Origin: Betaproteobacteria bacterium
Lineage (GTDB): Bacteria > Pseudomonadota > Gammaproteobacteria > Burkholderiales > SG8-39
Direction of reading: 5' to 3'
DNA: 38,403 nucleotides
Assembly (NCBI GenBank): GCA_016234705.1
Contig: JACRAS010000038.1
Coordinates: forward strand, 1 to 38,403
The notes under the pieces are model-generated. The model made no database searches. It worked only from the letters and a program-made list of their open reading frames with translations, and was not told the origin of the DNA. The translations under genes and the position numbers were made by a program. Within the stretch, counting starts at the first letter, position 1; every line of letters starts with the position of its first letter. Of this stretch, positions 8,729 through 17,087 are shown one piece after another.

Positions 8729-9502
8729 ATGAAATTTGAACGACTGATTGCAGGTACATTGCTGATCGCGTCGGCAGGCGCGGCCGGCGCAGCCCCGAAC
8801 GCGCAGGCCATCCTCGCCGCGAGCGATGCCATCCGCAACCCGGGCAAGCCGTTCGCGCTCGCCGTGACGCTGGTGGAATACCGCAACGGCAAGCAGATCG
8901 ACGGCAATACGCTCACCGTCTACTCCAAGGCCGACGCCAACAGCAGCCAGTTTCGCAGCCTGATCCGCTTTGTCGCCCCGGCGCGCGACGCCAACAAGCT
9001 GATGCTCAAGAACGGCAACGACTTGTGGTTTTTCGACCCGTCCTCCAAGGCCAGCATCCGCCTGTCGCCGCAGCAGCGCCTGCTCGGCCAGGCCGCCAAC
9101 GGCGACGTGGTTACGGTCAATCTCGCCAAGGACTACCAGGCGCAAGTGGCGGCCGAAGAGAGCATTCTCGACGGCGATCGCCAGAATCGGCGCTGCTACA
9201 AGCTGGCGCTGGCCGCGGTGTCTGCCGATGTGACCTACCACCACATCGAAATGTGGCTCGACGCCTCCAGCAGCCGGCCGGTCAAGGCGCGCTTCTACAC
9301 CGAGAGCGGGCAGCTCCTGAAGACCGCCTACTATCGGCGCTATCAGCCGCAATTGGGTGTGGAGCGGCCGACGGAGACGGTGATCATCGACGGGCTCGAT
9401 GCGAACTGGGTGACGGTGATGCGCTTTTCCGACTACGCCTGGCGCGAGGTGCCCGAAGTGTGGCTGCAGCGCGACTACCTGCCGCGCTTCAAGCCCGAGT
9501 AG
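8729..9502 (+). CDS. LolA-like outer membrane lipoprotein-sorting protein
   Basis: A 257-residue secreted protein with a signal peptide (about residues 1-20, ending near AGAAGA). Its body matches the LolA-like family annotated as outer membrane lipoprotein-sorting protein: repeated strands such as SLIRFVAPARDANKLML, NDLWFFDPSSKASIRLSPQQRLLG and HHIEMWLDASSSRPVKARFY. Proteins of this fold carry acyl chains in a half-barrel across the periplasm. AAGGAG eight bases before this ATG decides the start over a GTG six bases earlier. It sits 15 bases after the permease and 3 bases before the barrel gene. The cargo is not known; classical LolA itself is a shorter protein. Confidence 0.87.
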   Translation: MKFERLIAGTLLIASAGAAGAAPNAQAILAASDAIRNPGKPFALAVTLVEYRNGKQIDGNTLTVYSKADANSSQFRSLIRFVAPARDANKLMLKNGNDLWFFDPSSKASIRLSPQQRLLGQAANGDVVTVNLAKDYQAQVAAEESILDGDRQNRRCYKLALAAVSADVTYHHIEMWLDASSSRPVKARFYTESGQLLKTAYYRRYQPQLGVERPTETVIIDGLDANWVTVMRFSDYAWREVPEVWLQRDYLPRFKPE

Positions 9503-9505
9503 AGC

Positions 9506-10753
9506 GTGCGCGCCCTGGTCCTGCTCCTCGCGGCGGCGACGGCGCCCGCGCTGGCGGTCGACGAAGATGCGGCGGCGCTATTGCTCGCCGACAAGACCTC
9601 GACCACGGCCGAGCAGAGCAGCGACTGGCGCGTGTACGCGGAAACGGCCGTGCGCGAGTCGCGGCGGCAGGGCGCAGGCATCGCGCTGCACGGCGCGCGC
9701 GCGTCGATCGATGCCCGCTTCGACAAAACCTTCGCCCCCGGCTGGCGCGCCGTATTCGCCGACCGCCTGGACCTGAACCGGATGGACGGGGTCTCCGGCA
9801 ATCGGGATATCAACACCCTGAAAGAGGCCTATCTGAGCTGGCAGGCTGAGCCCGACCGTATTGTCGACCTGGGGCGCATCAACGCGCGCAATGGTGTCGC
9901 TTTTGGGTACAACCCGACCGACTATTTTCGCGCCGGGGCGCTGCGTTCGGTGGTCTCGCTCGACCCCGCCAGCCTGCGCGAAAACCGCCTCGGCAGCGCG
10001 ATGCTGCGCGGCCAGGCGCTGTGGAACGGCGGATCGCTTACCGCGCTTTATTCGCCGAGGCTCGCCGATCAATCCAGCGACAGTGTCTTCAGTCCGGACT
10101 TCGGTGCCAGCAATCAGCGCACCCGCTGGCAGCTTGGACTCAGCGAAAAACTGTCCGCTGCGCTCAGTCCGCAATGGCTGCTATCCGGCGGCGCCGGACA
10201 GTCGCCGCAACTGGGCCTGAACCTGACTGCTTTGGCGAACGCTGCCACGGTGGCTTACCTCGAATGGTCCGGTGGACGCGCGGCCTCGCTCGCGGCGCAG
10301 GCGCTGAAGCGCCCGGACGATGCGGCATTTCGTTCGCGCCTGTCCACCGGACTGACCTATACGACGCCGAACAACGTTACGCTCACGGCCGAGTATCAAT
10401 ACAACGGCGCCGGACTGGACCAGGCCGGCTGGAATGCGCTGCGGCGCGGTCCGCCGGCGGCCTACGGGCTGTATCGCGGCCTGGTCACGAACATCCAGGA
10501 GCTTCCGACCAGGGACCACGTGTTTGTTTACGCTGTCTGGCAGGACGCCCTGGTCAAGCATCTCGATCTCACCGCCATGGTTCGCTACGATGCCGCCGAC
10601 CACAGCCGGCTGCAATGGCTGGAAGCGCGCTACCACTGGACCCGCGTCGATATCGCGCTGCAAACCCAGCTCAATACCGGTCAGTCGGGCAGCAACTACG
10701 GCGCATTGCCGGACCGGCGTGTCTGGCAGGCCGTGCTCAGGCACTTTTTCTGA
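9506..10753 (+). CDS. Predicted outer-membrane beta-barrel protein
   Basis: A 415-residue protein from a GTG start with a short signal peptide (about residues 1-17, ALVLLLAAATAPALA). The rest has many short amphipathic strands with turn-rich links, for example LTYTTPNNVTLTAEYQYNGAG and VDIALQTQLNTGQSG. It ends in HFF; a terminal Phe is the usual beta-barrel assembly signal. No family is recognised with certainty. It is translated right after the LolA-like gene. By context it may be the outer-membrane receiver or exit pore for the cargo of the ABC/LolA-like machinery; this is inference. Confidence 0.75.
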   Translation: MRALVLLLAAATAPALAVDEDAAALLLADKTSTTAEQSSDWRVYAETAVRESRRQGAGIALHGARASIDARFDKTFAPGWRAVFADRLDLNRMDGVSGNRDINTLKEAYLSWQAEPDRIVDLGRINARNGVAFGYNPTDYFRAGALRSVVSLDPASLRENRLGSAMLRGQALWNGGSLTALYSPRLADQSSDSVFSPDFGASNQRTRWQLGLSEKLSAALSPQWLLSGGAGQSPQLGLNLTALANAATVAYLEWSGGRAASLAAQALKRPDDAAFRSRLSTGLTYTTPNNVTLTAEYQYNGAGLDQAGWNALRRGPPAAYGLYRGLVTNIQELPTRDHVFVYAVWQDALVKHLDLTAMVRYDAADHSRLQWLEARYHWTRVDIALQTQLNTGQSGSNYGALPDRRVWQAVLRHFF

Positions 10754-10870
10754 GGGAGCGGTGTCGCGCGTCGGCCCGCGACCAGGATTCGATCGCGCGG
10801 CGATGGCTCGGATGAGTTCGCGGCGCGGGCGCGGGTGCCAGGCAAGGGTCGGCATGCGCATCTCCAGCGT

Positions 10871-10886
10871 GTACTGGTATCAGTAC
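10871..10886. other. Short palindrome in convergent gap
   Basis: GTACTG GTAT CAGTAC forms a 6-bp hairpin in the gap between the barrel gene and the ATP-grasp gene, which converge. It has no T-tract, so it is a weak terminator candidate. Nothing else is seen in this gap. Confidence 0.3.
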
Positions 10887-10969
10887 GGAAGTATGCGTGC
10901 AAGTCAATAAGCGCGTCACCTGGCTGCATTTAAAGTGTACAAATTGGGTCTGACGCCATTGATTGGATT

Positions 10970-12541
10970 TCATTTCCCCTGACCGGCGCTTTCCACCGCG
11001 GTCAGCAGCATCGAGCGGAACGCGCCGAATAGTTTGCGCATCTGCGCTCGCTTGTAGGGATACAGGTCCGGCGGATCCATCGCGTGAACCAGCATCGCCG
11101 TGTCAACCTCGAAAACGAGCAGACGCTCGTCCGCGGTCTCGGCGCAATCGATGCCGTAATAGTCCAGTCCCATGAGCGCATCGATTCCCGCCAGGCTGTG
11201 CTGGTGCCGAAGAGCGAAGCGGGTGTCGAAATCGGCCATGAAGCGCGCCTCTTCGTCCCGCTTGGCGGCGCTCGCGTCCATGTCCGCATTCACGTAATGG
11301 ATCATCCAGTGCGTTGATATCGCCATATGGCAGGCGTACGGCCGGCCGGCGATCAGAACCACCCGGTACTTCCGGAACAGCCCGTCCGGCGCGCTGTAGT
11401 CCACGAAACGCGAGACGAAGAATTCGCCGTCCGCGGCCGTTCGCAGATAGTCGGCGATGGCCGCAGGACCATCCAGTTTCGCCAGGTCCTTCCCCCCTTG
11501 CGAATCGAGCGGTCTGGCGATGATCGGAAACACGCCGTCTTCCAGGATCGCTGCGAGAGGCCGCTCTGCGCGACCGACTTGTTCCAGGCTGTGCCTGCCG
11601 ACGGCCATCGTCATCGGCATGACGATCCCCGGCACGGGCTTGAGCAGCGCCGACACGCTGTCGCGCGACAAGCGCAGTATGCGATCCGGCGCGTTGAGGA
11701 CCGGCTTGGTCGAGGCATTGGTAAAACTCTCGATTTGCTTCAGCAGCGGGCGATTCGGCACGGACTCGCCGGCCGAAACAAACACCAGATCGTGATCGGG
11801 CAATGGCGACGGCAACGGCCGCTGCGGGCGCGCATAGAGCATGAGAAGTTCCACGTCCGAATCTTCGAGGAGGCAATCCAGATGGGTGATGGCCGTCATG
11901 TCCCCCGGGCTGGCGATGGCGAGAACGCGCAGGCCGGCGCCTTTGCGCGCCGCCGGCAGGCGATACAACTGCTGCATCTCGAGCGCTCGGGCCTGCAGGG
12001 CGAATGCGGGCCCGCGATTCTCGGGTATCAAGGTGAGGATCAAAAGCGTCGCCATGTCCATCATCGCCGCCGCATCGTCCGGATTGCGCTCCAAATGCGC
12101 CTCGAGCAACGGACCCAGCCGGAAAATTTCGAGCCCCGACAGCAGCAGTCGCCAGAGCCCCGCGAATCCGATGTACGCCGGCAATCCGAGCGGCGAGAGG
12201 TTTGCGGTGATGGCCGCGGGCACCGGTTTTCCATTGGCGGCGATCGCGCCGAGCACGATCGCGGCGTTGACCAGTGCGTCCGCGTCGGCGGTCGAGGCGC
12301 AGTCTTCGATCGCCCAGCGTATCGCCGTTTGTCCGTTGATCCTGGTTTCGGCTGCGGTGGCAAAGCCGCACTCGCGCAGCGCGAGCGCAAGGTGCGCGTT
12401 GGCGCGTTCGCCGTCGTCGCAGCGATAGCGCAAGCACACGGCGCTCGGCGCATCCGCGGGGAGCAGTTCCAGGACGGGCGTCGCCTGGACGCGTTGTTCC
12501 AGATACCGCGCGAGAGCGCCGGCGGCGGTTTCAGAGGCCAT
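10970..12541 (-). CDS. ATP-grasp domain protein (RimK-like), unknown substrate
   Basis: A 523-residue protein from the ATG chosen here (530 from an upstream TTG that has no ribosome-binding site). The N-terminal half (about 1-200) is helical and unrecognised. A Rossmann-like segment follows (GLRVLAIASPGDMTAITHLD), then an ATP-grasp-like C-terminus: IIARPLDSQGGKDLAKL (nucleotide loop), FFVSRFVDYSAPDGLFRKYR, GIDCAETADERLLVFEVD (probable metal and catalytic strands). ATP-grasp enzymes join a carboxylate to an amine or thiol through an acyl phosphate. The gene stands alone between two plus-strand operons, so context gives no substrate. Confidence 0.7.
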   Translation of the reverse strand: MASETAAGALARYLEQRVQATPVLELLPADAPSAVCLRYRCDDGERANAHLALALRECGFATAAETRINGQTAIRWAIEDCASTADADALVNAAIVLGAIAANGKPVPAAITANLSPLGLPAYIGFAGLWRLLLSGLEIFRLGPLLEAHLERNPDDAAAMMDMATLLILTLIPENRGPAFALQARALEMQQLYRLPAARKGAGLRVLAIASPGDMTAITHLDCLLEDSDVELLMLYARPQRPLPSPLPDHDLVFVSAGESVPNRPLLKQIESFTNASTKPVLNAPDRILRLSRDSVSALLKPVPGIVMPMTMAVGRHSLEQVGRAERPLAAILEDGVFPIIARPLDSQGGKDLAKLDGPAAIADYLRTAADGEFFVSRFVDYSAPDGLFRKYRVVLIAGRPYACHMAISTHWMIHYVNADMDASAAKRDEEARFMADFDTRFALRHQHSLAGIDALMGLDYYGIDCAETADERLLVFEVDTAMLVHAMDPPDLYPYKRAQMRKLFGAFRSMLLTAVESAGQGK

Positions 12542-12712
12542 TCGGGCCGGCGACGACGGCAAGGGGAGGGCGTTCGGCCGGTTCGCCGTCGTGCGAGGAT
12601 AGGAAATTCAACGACACCCGCGAGAGTATCTCCGAGCCTGGCAGCCGCAGTCAATCGCAGATTTCGGGCGGAGAGTCCCGTGAAACCGGGAAGGCGAATG
12701 GCAATTATCCGG

Positions 12713-12895
12713 CTAGCCTGTTTTATACGGACGCGTCGTCCGCAACCCGAGGTTCAGCCTTGCGCGCTCGGCCAGGGTGACGAGGGCATCCAGGCTGGAG
12801 CGCTCGGCGCGCCGCTCGCGCAGGTCATGACCGGCGAGCAGGAATAGCTTCCGCGTGGTCTCCTGCAGGCTTCCTTTCGGAAGGTCGGAATACTC
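12713..12895 (-). CDS. Possible small ORF or gene remnant
   Basis: The gap between the ATP-grasp gene and dctP holds a minus-strand frame encoding about 60 residues ending in GLRTTRPYKTG. Its third codon positions are GC-rich as in real genes here, and it reads like a helical soluble protein (ETTRKLFLLAGHDLRERRAE). No convincing start codon or ribosome-binding site is seen, and I know no homologue. It may be a decayed 3' end. Nothing else is recognised between 12563 and 12980 apart from presumed promoters. Confidence 0.25.
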   Translation of the reverse strand, partial: EYSDLPKGSLQETTRKLFLLAGHDLRERRAERSSLDALVTLAERARLNLGLRTTRPYKTG

Positions 12896-12993
12896 AACCG
12901 GCGCGAAGTGAGGCAAAATACGCCCTCGGCCGGCGACGGCCCGGCAGATTCCCCCGCGGTGAGCGCAACCGGATACTGGAACAGGAGATGGCG

Positions 12994-13974
12994 ATGAAAC
13001 GTGAATTTCTGAAGTTTCTTGCATTGGCCGCGGCGTTGGCGGCGAGCGGCATGGCGTCGGCGCAGACGACGCTCAGGATGGGCTACGCGCTCGCGCCGGC
13101 GCCGAATTCGCATTACGGCGTTGGGGCCGGCACCTTCGCCGAGGAAATCGCCAAGCGCACCCAGGGGCGCTTCAGGATCGAGCAGTATCCCAACAGCCAG
13201 TTGGGCGGCGAGCGCGAAATGATAGAAAGCGTGCAGCTCGGGACGCTCGACCTCGTGGCGACTTCCTCGGGTCCGGTGCCCGGCTTCGTCCCCGAGACCG
13301 GTATTGTCGACATCCCCTTCCTGTTCCGCGATCCGGCGCACGCGCGCTCGGTGCTCGACGGACCGATCGGGCAGGAACTGCTGGCGAAATTTCCGGCCAA
13401 GAACCTGATTGCGCTCGCCTGGGGCGAGCAGGGCTTCCGCCACCTGACCAATAACAAGCGCCCGGTCGGCACGCCGGAGGACATGAAGGGCCTCAAGCTG
13501 CGCACCATGGAGAACCCGGTCCACATCACCGCGTTCCGGACCCTGGGCGCCGCGCCCACGCCCATGGCCTGGCCCGAGGTCATTACCGGGCTGCAGCAGG
13601 GCACGATCGACGGCCAGGAGAATCCGATCTCGGTGATCACCTCGGCCAAGTTGAGTCAGGTGCAGAAATACCTGACCCTGACGCGGCATGTCTATTCCCC
13701 GGCCGTGTTCATCATGTCTCCCAAGATTTGGAGCGTTCTTTCGGATGCGGACAAGAAATCGTTCCAGGAAGCGTCGAAGCTCGCCGCCGCCGCGATGCGC
13801 AAGTACGTCGACGATCTGGAGAAAAAAGGCGTCGACGACCTGAAGGCGCAGGGCATGCAGGTGGTGATGGCGATCGACACGGCGAAATTCCAGTCGATCC
13901 TGGCGCCGGCATACGCGGAATACGCGAAGAAATACGGCCAGGCCGGCATCGACCGCATCAAGAACTATAAATAA
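12994..13974 (+). CDS. dctP: TRAP transporter solute-binding protein, DctP family
   Basis: This is the periplasmic receptor of a tripartite (TRAP) transporter, which delivers usually carboxylated solutes to the DctQM membrane subunits. The 326-residue product has a signal peptide (about 1-23, ending GMASA) and the DctP pattern: GTFAEEIAKRTQGRF, IEQYPNSQLGGEREMIE, then GLKLRTMENP with Arg170, the residue that usually pairs with the ligand carboxylate, and MAWPEVITGLQQGTIDGQE. AGGAG six bases before this ATG favours it over one six bases earlier. dctQ follows after an 11-bp hairpin. The ligand cannot be read from sequence; the neighbouring oxidoreductases suggest a catabolic substrate. Confidence 0.93.
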   Translation: MKREFLKFLALAAALAASGMASAQTTLRMGYALAPAPNSHYGVGAGTFAEEIAKRTQGRFRIEQYPNSQLGGEREMIESVQLGTLDLVATSSGPVPGFVPETGIVDIPFLFRDPAHARSVLDGPIGQELLAKFPAKNLIALAWGEQGFRHLTNNKRPVGTPEDMKGLKLRTMENPVHITAFRTLGAAPTPMAWPEVITGLQQGTIDGQENPISVITSAKLSQVQKYLTLTRHVYSPAVFIMSPKIWSVLSDADKKSFQEASKLAAAAMRKYVDDLEKKGVDDLKAQGMQVVMAIDTAKFQSILAPAYAEYAKKYGQAGIDRIKNYK

Positions 13975-13989
13975 CTCCGCAGCGACCTG

Positions 13990-14016
13990 AACGGCCGGCC
14001 GCAATGGCCGGCCGTT
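13990..14016 (+). terminator. Strong hairpin between dctP and dctQ
   Basis: AACGGCCGGCC / GGCCGGCCGTT form a perfect 11-bp stem with a 5-base loop, 16 bases after the dctP stop and 39 before dctQ. It lacks a T-run, so it is more likely a partial terminator or RNA-protecting hairpin that keeps the binding protein in excess over the membrane subunits. Confidence 0.6.
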
Positions 14017-14054
14017 CCTTGTCTGCCGCGTCCAGTCCCGAGAGGTAGTCCCGC

Positions 14055-14570
14055 ATGCTGGCGAAGTTCGACCGCGGCTTTCTGTGGCTGAATCGCGTGC
14101 TGCTCATGGCGCTGCTCGCGCTGATGGCGGTGATGGTGTTCGCCAACGTCGTGCTGCGATACACCACGGGCGATTCCATCGTCTGGGCGGAGGAGCTGTC
14201 GCGCTATCTGATGATCTGGCTGACCTTTCTCGGCGCCGGTCTGGTGCTGCGCTACGGCGGCCACCTTGCCATCGACAACCTGCAGGACGTAGTGCCGGCA
14301 CGCGGCGGCAGGATCCTGCGCGCGCTGACCCTGCTGTGTGTGCTGGCGTTCGCCGTGGCGATGATGTGGCTGGGCACCGGTTACGTCATGCGCACCTGGT
14401 CGCAGACCACGCCGGTCGTAGAACTCCCGTTCGGACTGGTCTACTCGGCGCTGCCGGTCGGATTCCTTTTTCTGCTGATCCACATGGCGATGTTCGCGCG
14501 GCATTACGTCGCAGAGCGTAAATTCGGCCAGGATCCCGATTTCGATTCCGGCATGAGCGCCACGCTGTGA
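14055..14570 (+). CDS. dctQ: TRAP transporter small membrane subunit, DctQ family
   Basis: A 171-residue protein with the four-helix DctQ topology: helices at about 14-35 (VLLMALLALMAVMVFANVVLRY), 48-68, 90-110 and 132-153. The segment DSIVWAEELSRYLMIWLTFLG is a family hallmark. DctQ partners DctM to form the membrane complex that accepts ligand from DctP and couples uptake to sodium. AGAGG about 10 bases before the ATG supports the start. Its stop overlaps the dctM start (GTGA), giving translational coupling. Confidence 0.93.
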   Translation: MLAKFDRGFLWLNRVLLMALLALMAVMVFANVVLRYTTGDSIVWAEELSRYLMIWLTFLGAGLVLRYGGHLAIDNLQDVVPARGGRILRALTLLCVLAFAVAMMWLGTGYVMRTWSQTTPVVELPFGLVYSALPVGFLFLLIHMAMFARHYVAERKFGQDPDFDSGMSATL

Positions 14571-15850
14571 CCACGGCGGTGCTCTTCGGAGCGCTCATTC
14601 TTTTCATGGCACTGGGCGTGCCGATCGCAATATCGATGGGCATCGCGGCCATGGCGGCGATAGCAGTCAAGGGACTGCCGCTCATCGGCGTCATGCAGAA
14701 GATGTTCGGCGGCCTGGACAGTTTCCCGCTGATGGCGGTGCCGTTCTTCATCCTCGCCGCCGAATTGATGTCCGGCGGCGCGTTGACCGAAGTCCTGCTG
14801 CGATTCGCAGCGCAATTCGTGGGCCATTTGCGCGGCGGCCTGGGCCACACCAACATCCTCACGCTGACCTTTTTCTCCGGCATCAGCGGTTCGGCCATGG
14901 CCGATGCCGCAGGGCCGGGCTCCATGCTGATCAAGATGATGCGCGACTCCGGCTACCACGTTGCCTATGCCGCCGCGCTCACGGCATCGATAGCGGTGGT
15001 GGGTCCGATCATTCCGCCGTCGATCCTGATGATCATCTACGCGCTGGAGGACCCCGGCGTTTCGGTCATAGGCCTATATTGGGCGGGCCTTATACCGGGA
15101 GTGATGATCGCCGCGGGGCTGGCGGTGGTCAACCACGTCATCAGCATCAGGCGCAATTACCGTTCGGACATGCGGGCGCCCGGCATCGGAGAGATGCTGC
15201 GCAACACTCGGCGCGCGCTTCCCGCGCTGGCTTTGCCGGCCATCATCCTGGGCGGCATCCAGAGCGGCGCATTCACGCCGACCGAAGCCTCGGTGGTGGC
15301 GGTGTTCTATGCCCTCATTGCCGGGCGCTGGATCTACGGCACGCTGACCTGGGACAAGCTGCCGGGGATGCTGCTGCGCTCGGCGATGCTCACGGCCTCG
15401 GTGCTGCTGATCGTGTCGGTATCGAACGCATTCGCCTGGGTGCTGACCATCGCCCAGGTGCCGCAGACGGTGGCGCAGTACGTCGCCTCGCTCGACTTGA
15501 GCCCGCTCACCTTCCTGTTCGCGGTCAACGTGCTGCTGCTCGCGTTCGGCATTTTCATCGAGCCGCTGCCCGGCGTCATGATCCTGGTGCCCATCCTCGC
15601 GCCCATGGCCGCGGCGCTCGGCATCGATCCCCTGCACTTCGCCATCATCGTGATCGTGAACCTGACGCTGGGGATGATCACGCCGCCGGTCGGCGGCCTG
15701 CTGGTCGTGGTGTCGATCGTGTCGCGAACGCCGCTTTCGGGCGTGGTGCGCGAACTCTGGCCGCTGATGTGGACCGAGATCGGCATCCTCGCCATCCTCA
15801 CCGTGTTTCCTGCCTGCAGTATCTGGCTGCCCCACTTCATGGGGCGCTGA
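14567..15850 (+). CDS. dctM: TRAP transporter large membrane subunit, DctM family
   Basis: The 427-residue transport subunit of the TRAP system, hydrophobic throughout, with about twelve helices and re-entrant hairpins. Family motifs are clear: GGLDSFPLMAVPFFILAAELM, GLGHTNILTLTFFSGISGSA, VGPIIPPSILMIIYA and GMITPPVGGLLVVVS. DctM is the ion-transporter-superfamily subunit that carries solute with sodium. The start is a GTG overlapping the dctQ stop. The gene ends at a convergent gap filled with two tandem copies of the multi-hairpin repeat. Confidence 0.95.
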   Translation: MTTAVLFGALILFMALGVPIAISMGIAAMAAIAVKGLPLIGVMQKMFGGLDSFPLMAVPFFILAAELMSGGALTEVLLRFAAQFVGHLRGGLGHTNILTLTFFSGISGSAMADAAGPGSMLIKMMRDSGYHVAYAAALTASIAVVGPIIPPSILMIIYALEDPGVSVIGLYWAGLIPGVMIAAGLAVVNHVISIRRNYRSDMRAPGIGEMLRNTRRALPALALPAIILGGIQSGAFTPTEASVVAVFYALIAGRWIYGTLTWDKLPGMLLRSAMLTASVLLIVSVSNAFAWVLTIAQVPQTVAQYVASLDLSPLTFLFAVNVLLLAFGIFIEPLPGVMILVPILAPMAAALGIDPLHFAIIVIVNLTLGMITPPVGGLLVVVSIVSRTPLSGVVRELWPLMWTEIGILAILTVFPACSIWLPHFMGR

Positions 15851-15859
15851 GCCGTTCTT

Positions 15860-16280
15860 GCGCAGCTGCGTTTTGCTCGGACGAGAAGCTGTCCGCACGC
15901 AAATGAGTATCTCGGATAACAGCAACGCCAAGCCGTTGTTGCTTTTATCAATAACCGTATTTTCTGTGCGGATGTGCTTTTCATCCGCACAGAAAATACG
16001 GTTGGCGCGCGGAGCGCGCAATGGTCGATCATCGACACCGCGGGAAGTGCATCCGGGCGGCTTGCAATTCAGCGACCCGTCTTGCGCGGACGGCGGCCCG
16101 TCCGCGCGGATCGCCGATCGTGCACGGTGCGAAAAGCCGCACCGCACGCAATCGACGATCTTGTATTAACCCCGAGCCGTATGCGGTGTTAACCGTAACC
16201 GCGTTTTCCGCGCAGATGCGCTTTTCATCCGCGCGGAAAACGCGGTTGGCGCGCGGAGCGCGCAATGTCCGCTTTTCGAA
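15860..16280 (+). repeat. Multi-hairpin repeat, copies 2a and 2b in tandem
   Basis: The 467-base convergent gap between dctM and the SDR gene holds two head-to-tail units about 244 bp apart. Each has the main hairpin followed by GGCGCGCGGAGCGCGCAATG. Unit 2a: arms 15953-15974 and 15982-16003, a perfect 22 bp around TGCTTTT. Unit 2b: arms 16197-16218 and 16226-16247, 22 bp with one mismatch at 16214. Between them lies a GCGCGGACGG...CCGTCCGCGC hairpin (16081-16113) identical over 33 bases to the one at 38366-38398. A diverged version stands at about 15873-15895. Short ORFs across it show no protein-like signal. Confidence 0.88.
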
Positions 16281-16317
16281 TGCGGCTGGGATTCAAGAAG
16301 GGATGCGCTCTTGCCGC

Positions 16318-17076
16318 CTAAACGCAGCGCCCCCCGTCCACTTCCAGACACGCGCCGGTGATGAATTCGGCCTCGTCGGACGCGAGGAACAGCGCGGCAT
16401 TGGCAATATCCAGCGGGGTGGACAGGCGCCCCAGGGGAATCGAAGCGATGAATTTCGCGCGTATCTCGGCCGTGTCCGCGCCGCCCATGAATTCGGCCAG
16501 CAGGCCGGTTTCTCCGGCCACCGGATTGATGCAGTTGACGCGGATTTTCGCCGGAGCGAGCTCCGCCGCCATCGAGCGGCTGATGGTGATGGCCGCGCCT
16601 TTGCTGCCGTTGTACCAGGTGAGTCCGGGCCGCGGGCGCACACCGGCAGTGGACGCGATAGTGATGAAGCAGCCACCGCCCTGCGCGCGGAAATGTGGAA
16701 CCACGTGCTTTGCGCTGAGGTATAGGCTTTTCACGTTGACCGCGTAGATGCGGTCGAATTCTTCCTCCGTAACTTCCAGCATCGGCCGGTTGCGGTGCGT
16801 GGTGCCGGCGTTGTTGACGACGATATGCAGGCGCCCGAAAACCTCCAGCACCGAGCGCACCAGCCGCGCGACGTCGGCATCCCTGGCGACGTCTGCCTGG
16901 ATGAAACGAGCCTCGCCGCCGGCGGCATTGATTTCGCGCGCAACGCGCTCCCCCGTTTCCGTGTTGATGTCATTGACGATGATCTTGCAGCCTTCCTGCG
17001 CAAAGCGCATGGCGACGCCCTCGCCAAAACCCGAACCCGCGCCGGTGACGATTGCAACCTTGTTGTTGAGCCTCAT
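16318..17076 (-). CDS. Short-chain dehydrogenase/reductase (SDR)
   Basis: A cytosolic NAD(P)-dependent oxidoreductase of 252 residues, the normal classical-SDR length. The cofactor motif TGAGSGFG spans 11-18, NNAG is at 88-91, and the catalytic Ser142, Tyr155 and Lys159 are all present (ASTAGV, YNGSK). Asp36 in VNDIN suggests NAD preference. It resembles FabG-like and glucose-1-dehydrogenase-like members, but the substrate is unknown. It lies 11 bases downstream of the aldehyde dehydrogenase gene, so the pair probably oxidises an alcohol or hydroxy compound and its aldehyde in sequence, perhaps the TRAP cargo or a product of it. Confidence 0.9.
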   Translation of the reverse strand: MRLNNKVAIVTGAGSGFGEGVAMRFAQEGCKIIVNDINTETGERVAREINAAGGEARFIQADVARDADVARLVRSVLEVFGRLHIVVNNAGTTHRNRPMLEVTEEEFDRIYAVNVKSLYLSAKHVVPHFRAQGGGCFITIASTAGVRPRPGLTWYNGSKGAAITISRSMAAELAPAKIRVNCINPVAGETGLLAEFMGGADTAEIRAKFIASIPLGRLSTPLDIANAALFLASDEAEFITGACLEVDGGRCV

Positions 17077-17087
17077 AGATCGCTTTC

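Noticed and set aside
11327-12847. Long plus-strand ORF (506 codons) over the ATP-grasp gene
   Set aside because: It is a GC-rich antisense shadow: its product is low-complexity and rich in Arg and Gln, while the minus frame has ATP-grasp motifs.
15858-16192. Short plus-strand ORFs inside repeat copies 2a and 2b
   Set aside because: Similar short products recur wherever the repeat occurs, because the hairpins repeat; they show no protein-like conservation beyond that.
15860-16280. CRISPR array
   Set aside because: The repeated hairpins are too long, vary in sequence, and are not separated by regular unique spacers; no cas genes are present.
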